A stretch of 64,000 nt of DNA. Origin: Oceanicella actignis. Its GTDB lineage: Bacteria; Pseudomonadota; Alphaproteobacteria; Rhodobacterales; Rhodobacteraceae. The translations under genes and the position numbers were made by a program. This document shows, in pieces, positions 17,118 through 25,154 of this stretch; the stretch's first letter is position 1; each line of letters opens with the position of its first letter. The DNA lies in contig NZ_VNHJ01000011.1 of assembly GCF_008124525.1 (NCBI RefSeq), positions 1-64,000 on the forward strand, written 5' to 3'. The notes under the pieces were generated by a model. That model saw only the letters and a program-made list of their open reading frames with translations, did not search any database and had not been told where the DNA came from.

Positions 17118-17146
17118 CTATATGGACCGTCCATTCCATAATGCAA
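17118..17146 (-). promoter_or_regulatory. TetR-gene promoter with embedded palindromic operator
   Basis: On the minus strand TTGCAT (17146-17141) and ATATAG (17123-17118) are separated by 17 bases. The spacer holds the palindrome ATGGAC-C-GTCCAT (17122-17134), the classic geometry for repression by occlusion. The -10 ends only 6 bases before the ATG, so the transcript would have almost no leader. A GAGG also lies 3 bases before the ATG. Confidence 0.5.
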
Positions 17147-17536
17147 GCCCGCCCCCGCCGCCATCCCTTGCCGCCGCGCCCTCGGAAGGCGCCCGCAGCC
17201 TCCGCCCCGCCCGCCGTCCTTCGGCGCATCAGGCATCGGGCCGGCGCAACGCCCCGACCAGGCCACGCCTTGCCGGCCCTTGCGCGACGCGAAGAGGCCC
17301 GGCCGGGAACGGCGCACGATGCGTCGGGGGCGGCGCGCCACGGCCCGATGCACCAGGGCTTGCCCTTGCTTGCGCGCCGGTCGGCTCAGGCGCCGCCCCT
17401 CTGCGCAAGGGGCAAGGCGCCGCAACGCCTTCGCGGCCCGGGGGCGCGTCGCCCTTCGGCTCAAGGATTGGCAACGCCGCTCGCCCCCCGCCCGACGCGC
17501 CACGCCGCGCAGGCTGGCGCGCCTGCGCGCCGGGCC
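17147..17536. other. Gene-free spacer between the LysR and TetR genes
   Basis: About 390 bases of GC-rich sequence. Open frames cross it on both strands but none shows a recognisable domain, a binding site or a plausible start. I see no tRNA, repeat array or clear terminator. Confidence 0.5.
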
Positions 17537-18472
17537 TCAGCCCGCGCGCCGCGCGCGGGCCGCGCCGCCCAACGCGCGCCGCACCCGCCGCACCAGCGCC
17601 AGCGCCGCCGGCGGCGGCGGCCGCGTCTCGAGCATCGCGGCCACGGCGTCGAGCGGGCCGGGAAAAAGCGGCCCCTCGGCCAGCGAGATGCGCGCCAGCC
17701 GCCCCGCGGCCAGATCCTCGGCCGCCGCGGCGCCGGGCATGATGCACGCCGCCTCGCCCGCAAGCGCCATGCGGCGCAGCAGCGCCATGTCCTGCACCGT
17801 CGTCACGACTTCGCGCGCGCGCGACGGATCGGGCAGCGCCGCCGGATGCGCCGCGCCGAGCCGCGCGAACACCCAGCCGGGCGCGTCGAAGCAAAGCACC
17901 GGCCCCGCGAAAAGCTCCGCCGCCGCCACCGGCGCGCGCGTCAGCGGATTGCCCGCCCGCGCCACCGCCACGGGCGGCGTCAAGGCAAACGCGCTGAGCC
18001 GCACCTCGGAGGGCGGACGGTCCGGCGCCAGCCCGAAATGCACGTCGATCTCGCCCGCGCGCAGCGCGTCGGCCATGCGCCGCCAGCAGCATGCGCGCAC
18101 CGACACCGCAAGGCCCGGATAATCGCGCATCAACTGCGCCGCCGCCGCGCCCAGGATCGGCTCGGCCACCGCCGGGTCGGCGCCCACCGCCAGGCGGCCC
18201 GAGCGCATGTCGCGCATCATCTCGACGTCGCGCTCGGCTTCGAGCACCGCCGTCAGCGCCGCGCGCGCGCCCTCGACCAGCCGGCGGCCATAGGCGGTCG
18301 GGCGCACCCCGCGGCGCGAGCGCTCGAACAAGATCACGCCGTAGGCGCCCTCGATGCGCGCGATGGCCTGGCTCAGGGCGGAATGCGTCACCCCCAGCCG
18401 CTCGGCCGCGCGGCGGAAATTGCCCTCCTCGGCCAGGGCGACCAGCTGGGCCATGCTCCTCAAGCCGTCCAT
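17537..18472 (-). CDS. LysR family transcriptional regulator
   Basis: 311 residues. The N-terminal winged helix-turn-helix (LVALAEEGNFRRAAERLGVTHSALSQ, first 45 residues) is followed by a substrate-binding domain with SGRLAVGADPAVAEP at about residue 95. The start MDGLRSMAQ has a strong GGAGGGG eight bases upstream. A GTG 18 bases earlier is less likely. No divergent target gene is present, since the upstream neighbour is a tRNA on the same strand. The effector and targets are unknown. The C-terminus is Arg/Ala-rich. Confidence 0.85.
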   Translation of the reverse strand: MDGLRSMAQLVALAEEGNFRRAAERLGVTHSALSQAIARIEGAYGVILFERSRRGVRPTAYGRRLVEGARAALTAVLEAERDVEMMRDMRSGRLAVGADPAVAEPILGAAAAQLMRDYPGLAVSVRACCWRRMADALRAGEIDVHFGLAPDRPPSEVRLSAFALTPPVAVARAGNPLTRAPVAAAELFAGPVLCFDAPGWVFARLGAAHPAALPDPSRAREVVTTVQDMALLRRMALAGEAACIMPGAAAAEDLAAGRLARISLAEGPLFPGPLDAVAAMLETRPPPPAALALVRRVRRALGGAARARRAG

Positions 18473-18791
18473 CGCCCCCCTCCGCCGCACGGATCAGCCG
18501 TTTTGCGAAATCACTTATGCGCGGGCGCCTGGGCCTGAGCAAGAGCCGCGCGCATCTTCGCCCGCGTCGTCTGCCGCGCGGCCGCTCCTCTTGGTGCGGG
18601 GAGTTTCGACCAGCGATCTTAACGATCCGTCAAACGGCAGGACGAACGCAGCCCGGCCCGGTCGGAGGTCGGCAAGGCGATGACGCCGGAGAATCGCCCC
18701 AGCCTCCGCCCTCGGCCGCGAGATCCGCGCGACGCGATTCGCGACAGGCCCGGCCAGGCCCCCGCCCGAAGCGCCAGCCCGAATACGCCGA
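18473..18791. other. Gene-free spacer upstream of the LysR gene
   Basis: Two AT-richer patches stand out: one at about 18495-18520, next to the LysR start and likely its promoter, and one at about 18612-18640 containing CTTAACGATCCGTCAAAC. No coding region is supported on either strand. Confidence 0.4.
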
Positions 18792-18810
18792 CGCCGCCCA
18801 GAGGGCGGCG
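18792..18810 (-). terminator. Hairpin after tRNA-Tyr
   Basis: CGCCGCCC, three bases, GGGCGGCG form an 8-bp stem 23 bases beyond the tRNA 3' end. No T-run follows, so it may act as a processing or weak termination signal. Confidence 0.4.
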
Positions 18811-18832
18811 CGTTCGTCGCTTGATCGTCAGA

Positions 18833-18918
18833 TGGTGGAGGGGGCTGGATTCGAACCAGCGTAGGGTTTCCCCGACGGATTTACAGTCCGTTGCATTTGA
18901 CCGCTCTGCCACCCCTCC
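18833..18918 (-). tRNA. tRNA-Tyr (anticodon GTA)
   Basis: 86 bases on the minus strand with a genome-encoded CCA. The acceptor stem is GGAGGGG/CCCCTCC. The anticodon stem-loop CGGACTGTAAATCCG gives GTA for tyrosine codons. The long variable arm CGGGGAAACCC typical of bacterial tRNA-Tyr is present. It is divergent from rlmB. Confidence 0.96.
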
Positions 18919-19204
18919 TGCCGGCGCCGCGCGCCGTTGGCGCTGCGCGACGTGGTGACTGGCGCGGGGTTTAGTGCGCGCAAGGGCGGGCGTCAACCGG
19001 GAATTTTCCGGCGCGCTCGCGCGCCCGCCCCTTGCGCCCCGCCCTGGCGATCGCGGCCCCGCGCCTTGCCCGGCGCCCGTTTTCGCCCCGCGCGCGTGCC
19101 GCCGCGCCCCGTTCGCCGGACGCCCCCTTGCCTGCGGCGCGCGGCCGTGGTCTTGAGTGATCCGACGGCGCGGATCCGCGCGCCCCCGCAAGGAGCCTGC
19201 CCCC

Positions 19205-20068
19205 GTGAGCGACCAACGCCGCCCCGCGCCCTCCTCGGCCCCCACGGGCCGCCCGCCCCGCAAGCCGCGCTGGGCCATCGAGAAGGACCGCGCGCGCAAG
19301 GCCGGCCCCGAGACCGTCTGGCTGTTCGGCCTGCACGCGGTGCGCGACGCGCTGCTCAATCCGGCGCGGGTCAAGCGGCGGCTGATCGTCACGCGCAACG
19401 CCGCCGACCGCCTGGGCCCCGAGGCGCTGGCCGCCGCCGGCCTCGAGCCCGAGATCGCCGACCCGCGCCGCTTTCCCGCGCCGCTCGACCCGCAATCGGT
19501 GCATCAGGGCGCCGCGCTCGAGGTCGAGCCGCTGGACTGGGGCGATCTCGAAACGCGCTGCGCGCCCGCGCCCGGCCGCCCCGCGCCCGTGGCCGTTCTG
19601 CTCGACCGCGTGAGCGATCCGCACAATGTCGGCGCCATCCTGCGCTCGGCCGAGGTGTTCGGCGCCTGCGCGGTGATCGCGCCCGCGCGCCATTCGGCGC
19701 CCGAGACCGGCGCCTTGGCCAAGAGCGCCTCGGGCGCGCTCGAACGCCAGCCCTATCTGCGCGTGCGCAACCTGGCCGATGCGATGGAGCGGCTGCGGGC
19801 CATGGGCTATCGCATCGTGGGGCTGGACGGGGCCGCCGACCGGACGCTGGCGCAGGCGCTGGCCGGCCCGCTGCGCGAGGGCGCGCCGCTGGCGCTGGCG
19901 CTGGGCGCCGAGGGGCCGGGCCTGCGCGCGCGCACGCGCGAGCTGTGCGACGCGCTGGCGCGCATTCCCGCCGCCGGAGAGTTCGGCTCGCTCAACGTCT
20001 CGAACGCCGCCGCGGTGGCGCTGTATGCGGCGCGCGCGGCGGATGTGAGCGAGCGCAACAATTCGTGA
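19205..20068 (+). CDS. rlmB: 23S rRNA 2'-O-methyltransferase RlmB (SpoU/TrmH family)
   Basis: 287 residues. A substrate-binding N-terminal domain (VWLFGLHAVRDALLNP) precedes a SpoU knotted methyltransferase domain with VLLDRVSDPHNVGAILRSAE, ALGAEGPGL and the closing SLNVSNAAAVALY. RlmB methylates G2251 of 23S rRNA. The start is a GTG with AAGGAG nine bases upstream. The in-frame GTG at 19157 lacks one. The first 25 residues are basic and disordered. A terminator-bearing candidate small RNA follows its stop. Confidence 0.92.
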   Translation: MSDQRRPAPSSAPTGRPPRKPRWAIEKDRARKAGPETVWLFGLHAVRDALLNPARVKRRLIVTRNAADRLGPEALAAAGLEPEIADPRRFPAPLDPQSVHQGAALEVEPLDWGDLETRCAPAPGRPAPVAVLLDRVSDPHNVGAILRSAEVFGACAVIAPARHSAPETGALAKSASGALERQPYLRVRNLADAMERLRAMGYRIVGLDGAADRTLAQALAGPLREGAPLALALGAEGPGLRARTRELCDALARIPAAGEFGSLNVSNAAAVALYAARAADVSERNNS

Positions 20069-20114
20069 TGATTCCGTGAGACTTCTTTAATTTCTTCGCG
20101 CGAGACTCCATATT

Positions 20115-20205
20115 GGTGACGAGGCGGAAAGCGATACGCCTTTCGCTTCATCACCACTGTCCCTCGTTCCGACTTCGCGCCCGCTTCATGCGGGCGCTTT
20201 TTTTT
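20115..20205 (+). ncRNA. Candidate small RNA: long hairpin, linker, intrinsic terminator
   Basis: Bases 20115-20133 and 20137-20155 form a 19-position stem with two mismatches, two G-T pairs and an ATA loop. A 21-base linker containing CCCTC follows, then a perfect 8-bp GC stem (20177-20184 with 20190-20197) and eight T residues. The stretch is far less GC-rich than its surroundings and contains no credible gene. A CATATT at 20109-20114 with TTTAAT 17 bases before could be its promoter. The shape matches Hfq-type sRNAs. A structured rlmB 3' UTR is the alternative. I do not recognise a named family. Confidence 0.5.
20177..20205 (+). terminator. Strong intrinsic terminator
   Basis: GCGCCCGC, loop TTCAT, GCGGGCGC, then eight consecutive T. 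It is the best factor-independent terminator I found in the window. It ends rlmB and/or the candidate small RNA. Confidence 0.9.
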
Positions 20206-20331
20206 GACGCAGCAAGGACTTGGCGCCGCCCGGCCGCCGGCGCGCGGGGCCGGGCCAACGGTCCGAACCTTCGCGAATCGGATCAAGGCCGCGCTTGATC
20301 GCCCCCCGCGCCGCGCCTTAGACTGCGCCGC

Positions 20332-20853
20332 ATGACGACGCCCCGGACCCCCGCCCCCGAAGCCCTCGACGCCCCCATCGACGACGCCGCCCTGCGCGAG
20401 ATCCTGCGCGGCGCGCGCACCATCGCCATGGTCGGCGCCTCGCCCAACGAGCTGCGGCCCTCGTTCTTCGTCGCCCGCTATCTCAAGCTCAAGGGCTACC
20501 GCGTGCTGCCGGTCAACCCGGCCCATGCGGGCAAGACCATGCTGGGCGAGACGATCCTGCCCTCGCTGGGCGCGATTCCGCCCGAGGCGGGCGAGGTGCA
20601 GATGGTGGACATCTTCCGCCGCTCGTCCGAGGCCGGCGCGATCGTGGACGAGGCGCTGGAGACGCTGCTGGAGCGCGGTCTGCGCACGATCTGGATGCAG
20701 ATCGGGGTCGAGGACCCCGCCGCCGCGGCGCGCGCCCGGGCCAGGGGCGTGCGCACGGTGATGAACCGCTGCCCCAAGATCGAATACCAGCGCCTGTTCG
20801 GCGAGCTGCGCTGGGGCGGATTCAACACCGGCATCATCTCGTCGAAGCTGTAA
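20332..20853 (+). CDS. CoA-binding domain protein (YccU-like)
   Basis: 173 residues with a Rossmann-type CoA-binding domain. TIAMVGASPNELRPSFFVARYLKLKGYRV is followed by LPVNP, VQMVDIFRRS and WMQIGVED, then RCPKIEY near the end. Such proteins resemble the CoA-binding part of succinyl-CoA synthetase. Their role is not established. metY begins 75 bases downstream after a structured leader, so co-transcription is possible. Confidence 0.88.
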   Translation: MTTPRTPAPEALDAPIDDAALREILRGARTIAMVGASPNELRPSFFVARYLKLKGYRVLPVNPAHAGKTMLGETILPSLGAIPPEAGEVQMVDIFRRSSEAGAIVDEALETLLERGLRTIWMQIGVEDPAAAARARARGVRTVMNRCPKIEYQRLFGELRWGGFNTGIISSKL

Positions 20854-20913
20854 TGCGGAAATCGGCTGTCATTCGCCGAAAAGCACAGTAGGTTCGCACC
20901 AAACATTCCGCAT
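20853..20913 (+). promoter_or_regulatory. Structured leader before metY, riboswitch-like
   Basis: ATGCGGAA (20853-20860) is exactly complementary to TTCCGCAT (20906-20913). Inside lies a second stem, TCGGC (20862-20866) with GCCGA (20875-20879). The closing arm ends three bases before the AAGG of the metY binding site, so folding could affect initiation. The region is notably less GC-rich than the flanking genes. It does not match the SAM-II, SAH or SAM/SAH consensus as I know them. It could instead be a protein operator or chance symmetry. Confidence 0.4.
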
Positions 20914-20928
20914 CCCAAGGAGCCGATC

Positions 20929-22224
20929 ATGTCCGACGACGCCCCCGCCTATGGTTTCGACACCCTCCAGATCCACGCCGGCGCGCGGCCCGACCCGGCC
21001 ACCGGCGCGCGCCAGACGCCCATCTATCAGAACACCGCCTACGTCTTTCGCGACGCGGACCACGCCGCGGCGCTGTTCAACCTTCAGGAAGTGGGGTTCA
21101 TCTACTCGCGCCTGACCAACCCCACCGTCAGCGTGCTGCAAGAGCGGCTGGCCGCGCTCGAGGGCGGCGTCGGCGCCACCTGCGCCTCGTCCGGGCATGC
21201 GGCGCAGATCCTGGCGCTGTTCCCGCTGATGGGGCCGGGCGACAACGTGGTCGTCTCGACCCGGCTCTACGGCGGGACGATCACCCAGTTCTCGCACACC
21301 ATCAAGCGCTTCGGCTGGGAGGCGAAGTTCGTCGATTTCGACAAGCCCGGCCAGGTGGCGCGCGCGGTCAACAAGCGCACCAAGGCCATCTTCTGCGAAT
21401 CCATCGCCAATCCGGGCGGCTACGTGACCGACCTGCCCAGGATCGCCGCCGTGGCCGAGCGCAAGGGCGTGCCGCTGATCGTCGACAACACCGTGGCCAC
21501 CCCCTATCTGTGCCGCCCCTTCGAGCATGGCGCGCACATCGTCGTGCACTCGACCACCAAGTATCTGTCGGGCAACGGCACGGCCATGGGCGGCGCGGTG
21601 GTCGATTCGGGCAAGTTCGACTGGTCGGCCTCGGACAAGTTCCCCTCGCTCAGCGCGCCCGAGCCCGCCTATCACGGCCTGAAGTTCCACGAGACCTTCG
21701 GCCCGCTGGCCTACACGCTGCACGGGCACGCGGTGGGGCTGCGCGATCTGGGCATGACCATGGCGCCGATGAACGCCTTCCTGACGCTGCTGGGCATCGA
21801 GACGCTGTCGCTGCGCATGGAACGGCACGTGGCCAATGCGCGGCGCGTGGCCGAGTGGCTCGAGCAGGACCCGCGCGTCGAGTCGGTGACCTATGCCGGG
21901 CTCAAATCCTCGCCCCACTACCGGCGCGCGCGCAAGCTGTGCCCCAAGGGCGCGGGCGCGCTCTTCGCCTTCGCGCTCAAGGGCGGCTACGACGCCTGCG
22001 TCAAGCTGGTCGATGCGCTGCAGATCTTCAGCCATGTGGCCAATCTGGGCGACACGCGCTCGCTGGTGATCCATTCGGCCTCGACCACCCATCGCCAGCT
22101 GACCCCCGAGCAGCAGGAGGCCGCCGGCGCCGCGCCCAACGTGGTGCGCCTGTCGATCGGGCTCGAGGATCCCGAGGATCTGATCCGCGACCTCGACCAG
22201 GCGCTGACCAAGGCGACGAGCTGA
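20929..22224 (+). CDS. metY: O-acetylhomoserine sulfhydrylase (PLP-dependent)
   Basis: 431 residues, Cys/Met metabolism PLP enzyme. GFDTLQIHAGARPD, RLTNPTVSVLQERLAALEGG and the PLP-lysine motif STTKYLSGNGTAMGG are conserved. The length and the insertion after the lysine fit the MetY type rather than shorter MetB/MetC. It forms homocysteine from O-acetylhomoserine and sulfide in methionine synthesis. AAGGAG precedes the ATG. The leader contains nested inverted repeats. Confidence 0.94.
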   Translation: MSDDAPAYGFDTLQIHAGARPDPATGARQTPIYQNTAYVFRDADHAAALFNLQEVGFIYSRLTNPTVSVLQERLAALEGGVGATCASSGHAAQILALFPLMGPGDNVVVSTRLYGGTITQFSHTIKRFGWEAKFVDFDKPGQVARAVNKRTKAIFCESIANPGGYVTDLPRIAAVAERKGVPLIVDNTVATPYLCRPFEHGAHIVVHSTTKYLSGNGTAMGGAVVDSGKFDWSASDKFPSLSAPEPAYHGLKFHETFGPLAYTLHGHAVGLRDLGMTMAPMNAFLTLLGIETLSLRMERHVANARRVAEWLEQDPRVESVTYAGLKSSPHYRRARKLCPKGAGALFAFALKGGYDACVKLVDALQIFSHVANLGDTRSLVIHSASTTHRQLTPEQQEAAGAAPNVVRLSIGLEDPEDLIRDLDQALTKATS

Positions 22225-22229
22225 GCCGC

Positions 22230-22886
22230 ATGACCGACCGCCCCGCCCCCCGGCCGCGCTTGCGCCGCGCAAGGCGGGGGGGCGGCGGCCCCCATCAAGG
22301 CGCCGGCCCGCCCGGGCCCGGCGCCTTTCGCTTGCGCGCCGGCCCGCCCGGCGCGGGGCGGGCCCTGGCCGCCGGGCTGACGGCGGCCGCGCTGGCTCTG
22401 GGCGCCGGGCCGCTTGCGGCCGCCGAGGGCGCCGCGCCCGAGCGCGCGCCGCGCCCCCTTGCCGCCCCGCGCGCAGGCCCCGCGCCCCACGCCCCCCCGG
22501 ACGCGGCGCCGCGCCCCGCGGCCCCCTCGCCCGCCGGTCCTGTCGCCGAGGCCGGACGCGCCCCGGCTCCGGGCGCCGCAGGGCCCGACGCGGCCTCTCC
22601 GGCCAGCGCGCCGCGCCCGACGCCAAGGCCCGGCGCGGCCGCGGGCGGCGCGCTCACGCCCCATGGCTTCGCCCAGGGCTCGCGGCTGGACATGGGGCGA
22701 GTGTCGCTTCTGGGCGTGTTCGGCGCTCATGGCGCCCGGCGCGCCCTGTTGCGGCTGCCGGAAGGCGAAAGGCTGATGATCGCCCCCGGCGCGCTGGTCC
22801 ATGGCTGGCGCGTGGCGCAGATCGAGGAAAAGGCCGTGATCCTTGTGCGCGGCGGCAAGAGCCTGCGGCTCCTGACGCCGCAGTGA
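22230..22886 (+). CDS. Ala/Pro-rich protein with GspC/PilP-like C-terminal domain
   Basis: 218 residues starting six bases after the metY stop with only a weak binding site, so coupled translation is likely. A basic N-terminus and a hydrophobic Ala/Gly segment at about 50-68 (signal or anchor) precede a Pro/Ala-rich linker of some 85 residues. The last 65 residues (RVSLLGVFGAHGARRALLRL, GALVHGWRVAQIEEKAVILV) resemble the small HR-type domain of GspC and PilP secretion/pilus proteins. No secretion genes are nearby. The domain call is tentative. Confidence 0.5.
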   Translation: MTDRPAPRPRLRRARRGGGGPHQGAGPPGPGAFRLRAGPPGAGRALAAGLTAAALALGAGPLAAAEGAAPERAPRPLAAPRAGPAPHAPPDAAPRPAAPSPAGPVAEAGRAPAPGAAGPDAASPASAPRPTPRPGAAAGGALTPHGFAQGSRLDMGRVSLLGVFGAHGARRALLRLPEGERLMIAPGALVHGWRVAQIEEKAVILVRGGKSLRLLTPQ

Positions 22887-22912
22887 CGCGGGGGCCCAAG
22901 CGAGGGGACCGC

Positions 22913-22931
22913 GCCGCGCCCCGGGCGCGGC
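22913..22931. terminator. Hairpin between convergent genes
   Basis: GCCGCGCC, CCG, GGCGCGGC: an 8-bp stem filling the 48-base gap between the Ala/Pro-rich protein and the sulfotransferase gene. It is symmetrical, so it could serve both transcripts. No T-run on either side. Confidence 0.4.
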
Positions 22932-22934
22932 CGC

Positions 22935-23987
22935 TCAGAGGCCGGCCCAGCTTCGGCTTTCGTATCTGCGCTTGAGCTCGGCCGAGGCGATCTGATGCAC
23001 CAGCGGCCAGGCGCCGTTCGCCGCGGCGATGCGCGCCGCGGTGCGCTTGAGAAAGCCGAATCCGGCCTGGATCTCGCCAAGTTGCGAGCGGATCTCGGCC
23101 AGCGCCGCCGCCGGCTCTCCGGATCTGGCATTGAGGCTCAGATGAAGCGCCCAGTTCCGGGCGAAAGGATCGCCCGTTTCGCGCGCCGAGCGGATGGCCT
23201 CTCTGACGACCTCGTCTTCATGCGACTTGCCGGGCATCCTGAACAGGCTCTGAAGAAGATCGAGCCGGTGGTGCTCGACCTCGCGGAACTCGGGCGGATC
23301 GGCCTTGTCGTGCCGCCCGTCTAGCTCGCGCGAATATCCGAAATGCTCGAAATCCTTCTCATACAGCTTGCGAACCTTGCGCAGGGTCGCGCTGCATTCG
23401 AAAAACTGCATGAATTTCTCGTCGGCGTTCGTGCCGTGGACGTTTCTTCTGGGCGCCTGTTCGACATCCTTTCCAAGGAACCTCGAAAGCACGCGCGGCA
23501 GGTCGCGGTCCATGTCCTCCAGACGGCCGATGAAATTCGGCTCGATGAACGGATACATGACATTGATGTATTGCGGGCGCCAATGCGGGTCCAGATATTC
23601 AGGATCGTCCTGAAATATCGCATCTACGAAGCTTTCGAAAGAAATTCTGTCCGCAACATCGAACCCGTAGCGATTGCAGAAGTCCTGCCAGACCGGCATT
23701 TCTCTTTGCCTGATCTTGTTCAGATACGCCGAAACGATCCGCTTGTATGGATTCCTGACGAAGGTGAAAATGTTCGCGCGCTTCAGCCAGCCCTGCCCGG
23801 CGATCTGGCTCGAGAATGGCGACGCCTTCAGGTCGTGAACGTCGACGTCGGGTCCATGCGTTTCAGGCGACACGCATTTCCAGAGATTGAACTTGACGGT
23901 GCTGCACCCGACCTTCGGGTTGTTCAGATAGACGATGTTGCTTTTCTTGTTGGCTCTGATCGCCTGCTTGCAGATGAATGGAAGCAT
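22935..23987 (-). CDS. Sulfotransferase family 2 protein
   Basis: 350 residues. The PAPS-binding motifs are clear: a 5' phosphosulfate loop NPKVGCSTVK (residues 23-32) and a 3' phosphate motif FVRNPYKRIVSAY (76-88). They place it with carbohydrate-type sulfotransferases that move sulfate from PAPS to a glycan. It probably acts on surface polysaccharide, but the acceptor is unknown. GGAGAG precedes the ATG by five bases. Its first two thirds use many A/T-ending codons and Lys, Asn, Phe and Tyr, unlike every neighbour, a sign of recent acquisition. There are no mobile-element remains beside it. Confidence 0.85.
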   Translation of the reverse strand: MLPFICKQAIRANKKSNIVYLNNPKVGCSTVKFNLWKCVSPETHGPDVDVHDLKASPFSSQIAGQGWLKRANIFTFVRNPYKRIVSAYLNKIRQREMPVWQDFCNRYGFDVADRISFESFVDAIFQDDPEYLDPHWRPQYINVMYPFIEPNFIGRLEDMDRDLPRVLSRFLGKDVEQAPRRNVHGTNADEKFMQFFECSATLRKVRKLYEKDFEHFGYSRELDGRHDKADPPEFREVEHHRLDLLQSLFRMPGKSHEDEVVREAIRSARETGDPFARNWALHLSLNARSGEPAAALAEIRSQLGEIQAGFGFLKRTAARIAAANGAWPLVHQIASAELKRRYESRSWAGL

Positions 23988-24367
23988 CAAGCTCTCCGCA
24001 TTTGTGCTCCGGGCCAACCCGCGCGCTCGGCGCCTTGCGGCTTCGACCTTTCACCGGGCTCCGCATCCCTGAGCGAAGACCACGAACGCCATCCGTTTCG
24101 GGACGGGCAGGAAGACGAACAAGACGCCGCATGCGCGCCGACCTCGGGTCGCCTCGAGCCCGCTCCGCCGCGCGTCGGTCTTTGAAGTTGTCTCCCACGC
24201 GCCCGCATCGCGCGTGACGATAATCATGCCGGCATGCCGCGTCGAGCGTGAATCGAAGCGTCGCCAAGGCGACGACGGATCAGGGCGCGAGGCGCTCGCC
24301 GCCCTTCGGGCCGGGCGCCGGCGCCCCCGCTGCGCGACCGCCGTCGCCGCCCCCCCCCGCGCGGTGG
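23988..24367. other. Gene-free spacer upstream of the sulfotransferase gene
   Basis: About 380 bases with no supported gene. A perfect 12-bp palindrome CATGCCGGCATG lies at 24225-24236, next to GATTAT on the minus strand, which could be a -10 box for the sulfotransferase gene. The base composition is intermediate between the sulfotransferase gene and the chromosome. Confidence 0.4.
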
Positions 24368-25066
24368 TCACCCGCGGGCGCGCGCGCCTTCGGCCGCGTC
24401 GCGGATGGCGCGGATGTTCTCGCCATAGGGCTCGGGCCGCGCGGCCGAGCCGCCCTTGAACACCGCCGAGCCGGCCACGAGCACATCCGCCCCCGCCGCC
24501 GCGACCAGGGGCGCGGTGACCGGCGTCACCCCGCCATCGACCTGAAGGTGGATCGGGCGGTCGCCGATCATGGCGCGCAGCTCGGCGATCTTGTCGAGCT
24601 GGCCCTCGATGAAGCTCTGCCCCCCGAAGCCGGGGTTGACCGTCATCGCCAGCACCAGGTCGGCCACGTCCAGAAGATGCGCCACGGCCGAGGCCGGCGT
24701 GCCGGGGTTCAGCGCCACGCCCGCCTTGCAGCCCGCCGCCCGGATCGCCTGAAGCGTGCGGTGGATGTGGGGGCCGGCCTCGACATGCGCCGTGATCACA
24801 TCGGCGCCGGCGCGGGCGAAGGCCTCGATCCACGGATCGACCGGGGCGATCATCAGATGCACGTCCATCACCGTCTTGACATGCGGGCGGAAGGCGGCGA
24901 CGGCGGGCGGGCCGAAGGTCAGGTTGGGCACGAAATGGCCGTCCATCACGTCCACATGCACCCAGTCGGCGCCCTGCGCCTCGACGGCGCGGATCTCGGC
25001 GCCGAAATCGGCGAAATCGGCCGAAAGAATGGACGGGGCGATCTTGATCGAACGGTCGAAGGTCAT
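24368..25066 (-). CDS. rpe: Ribulose-phosphate 3-epimerase
   Basis: 232 residues. [57 protein letters not shown] and VDGGV are all diagnostic of this (beta/alpha)8 enzyme, which interconverts ribulose-5-phosphate and xylulose-5-phosphate. Catalytic Asp residues sit in the VDVMDG and VDGG segments. It is separated from lpxB by 88 bases on the same strand. Confidence 0.97.
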   Translation of the reverse strand: MTFDRSIKIAPSILSADFADFGAEIRAVEAQGADWVHVDVMDGHFVPNLTFGPPAVAAFRPHVKTVMDVHLMIAPVDPWIEAFARAGADVITAHVEAGPHIHRTLQAIRAAGCKAGVALNPGTPASAVAHLLDVADLVLAMTVNPGFGGQSFIEGQLDKIAELRAMIGDRPIHLQVDGGVTPVTAPLVAAAGADVLVAGSAVFKGGSAARPEPYGENIRAIRDAAEGARARG

Positions 25067-25154
25067 GGTCTGGGCTCCGCTGAGGACCGGGTTCGGCGCC
25101 TCCTATAGCCCGGCCGGGCGGGCGGGGGCGAGGGGAAAGAGGCCAAGGCGCGAG

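Noticed and set aside
20853-20928. Known SAM-II or SAM/SAH riboswitch before metY
   Set aside because: The conserved sequences of those classes are not present. Kept only as an unassigned structured leader.
24051-24224. Possible 58-codon gene on the minus strand
   Set aside because: No binding site or family match, and it lies in the sulfotransferase upstream region where promoter signals are more likely.
24225-24236. 12-bp palindrome CATGCCGGCATG
   Set aside because: Short GC palindromes are common in this DNA. It was not scored as a separate finding without conservation data, only noted in the spacer entry.
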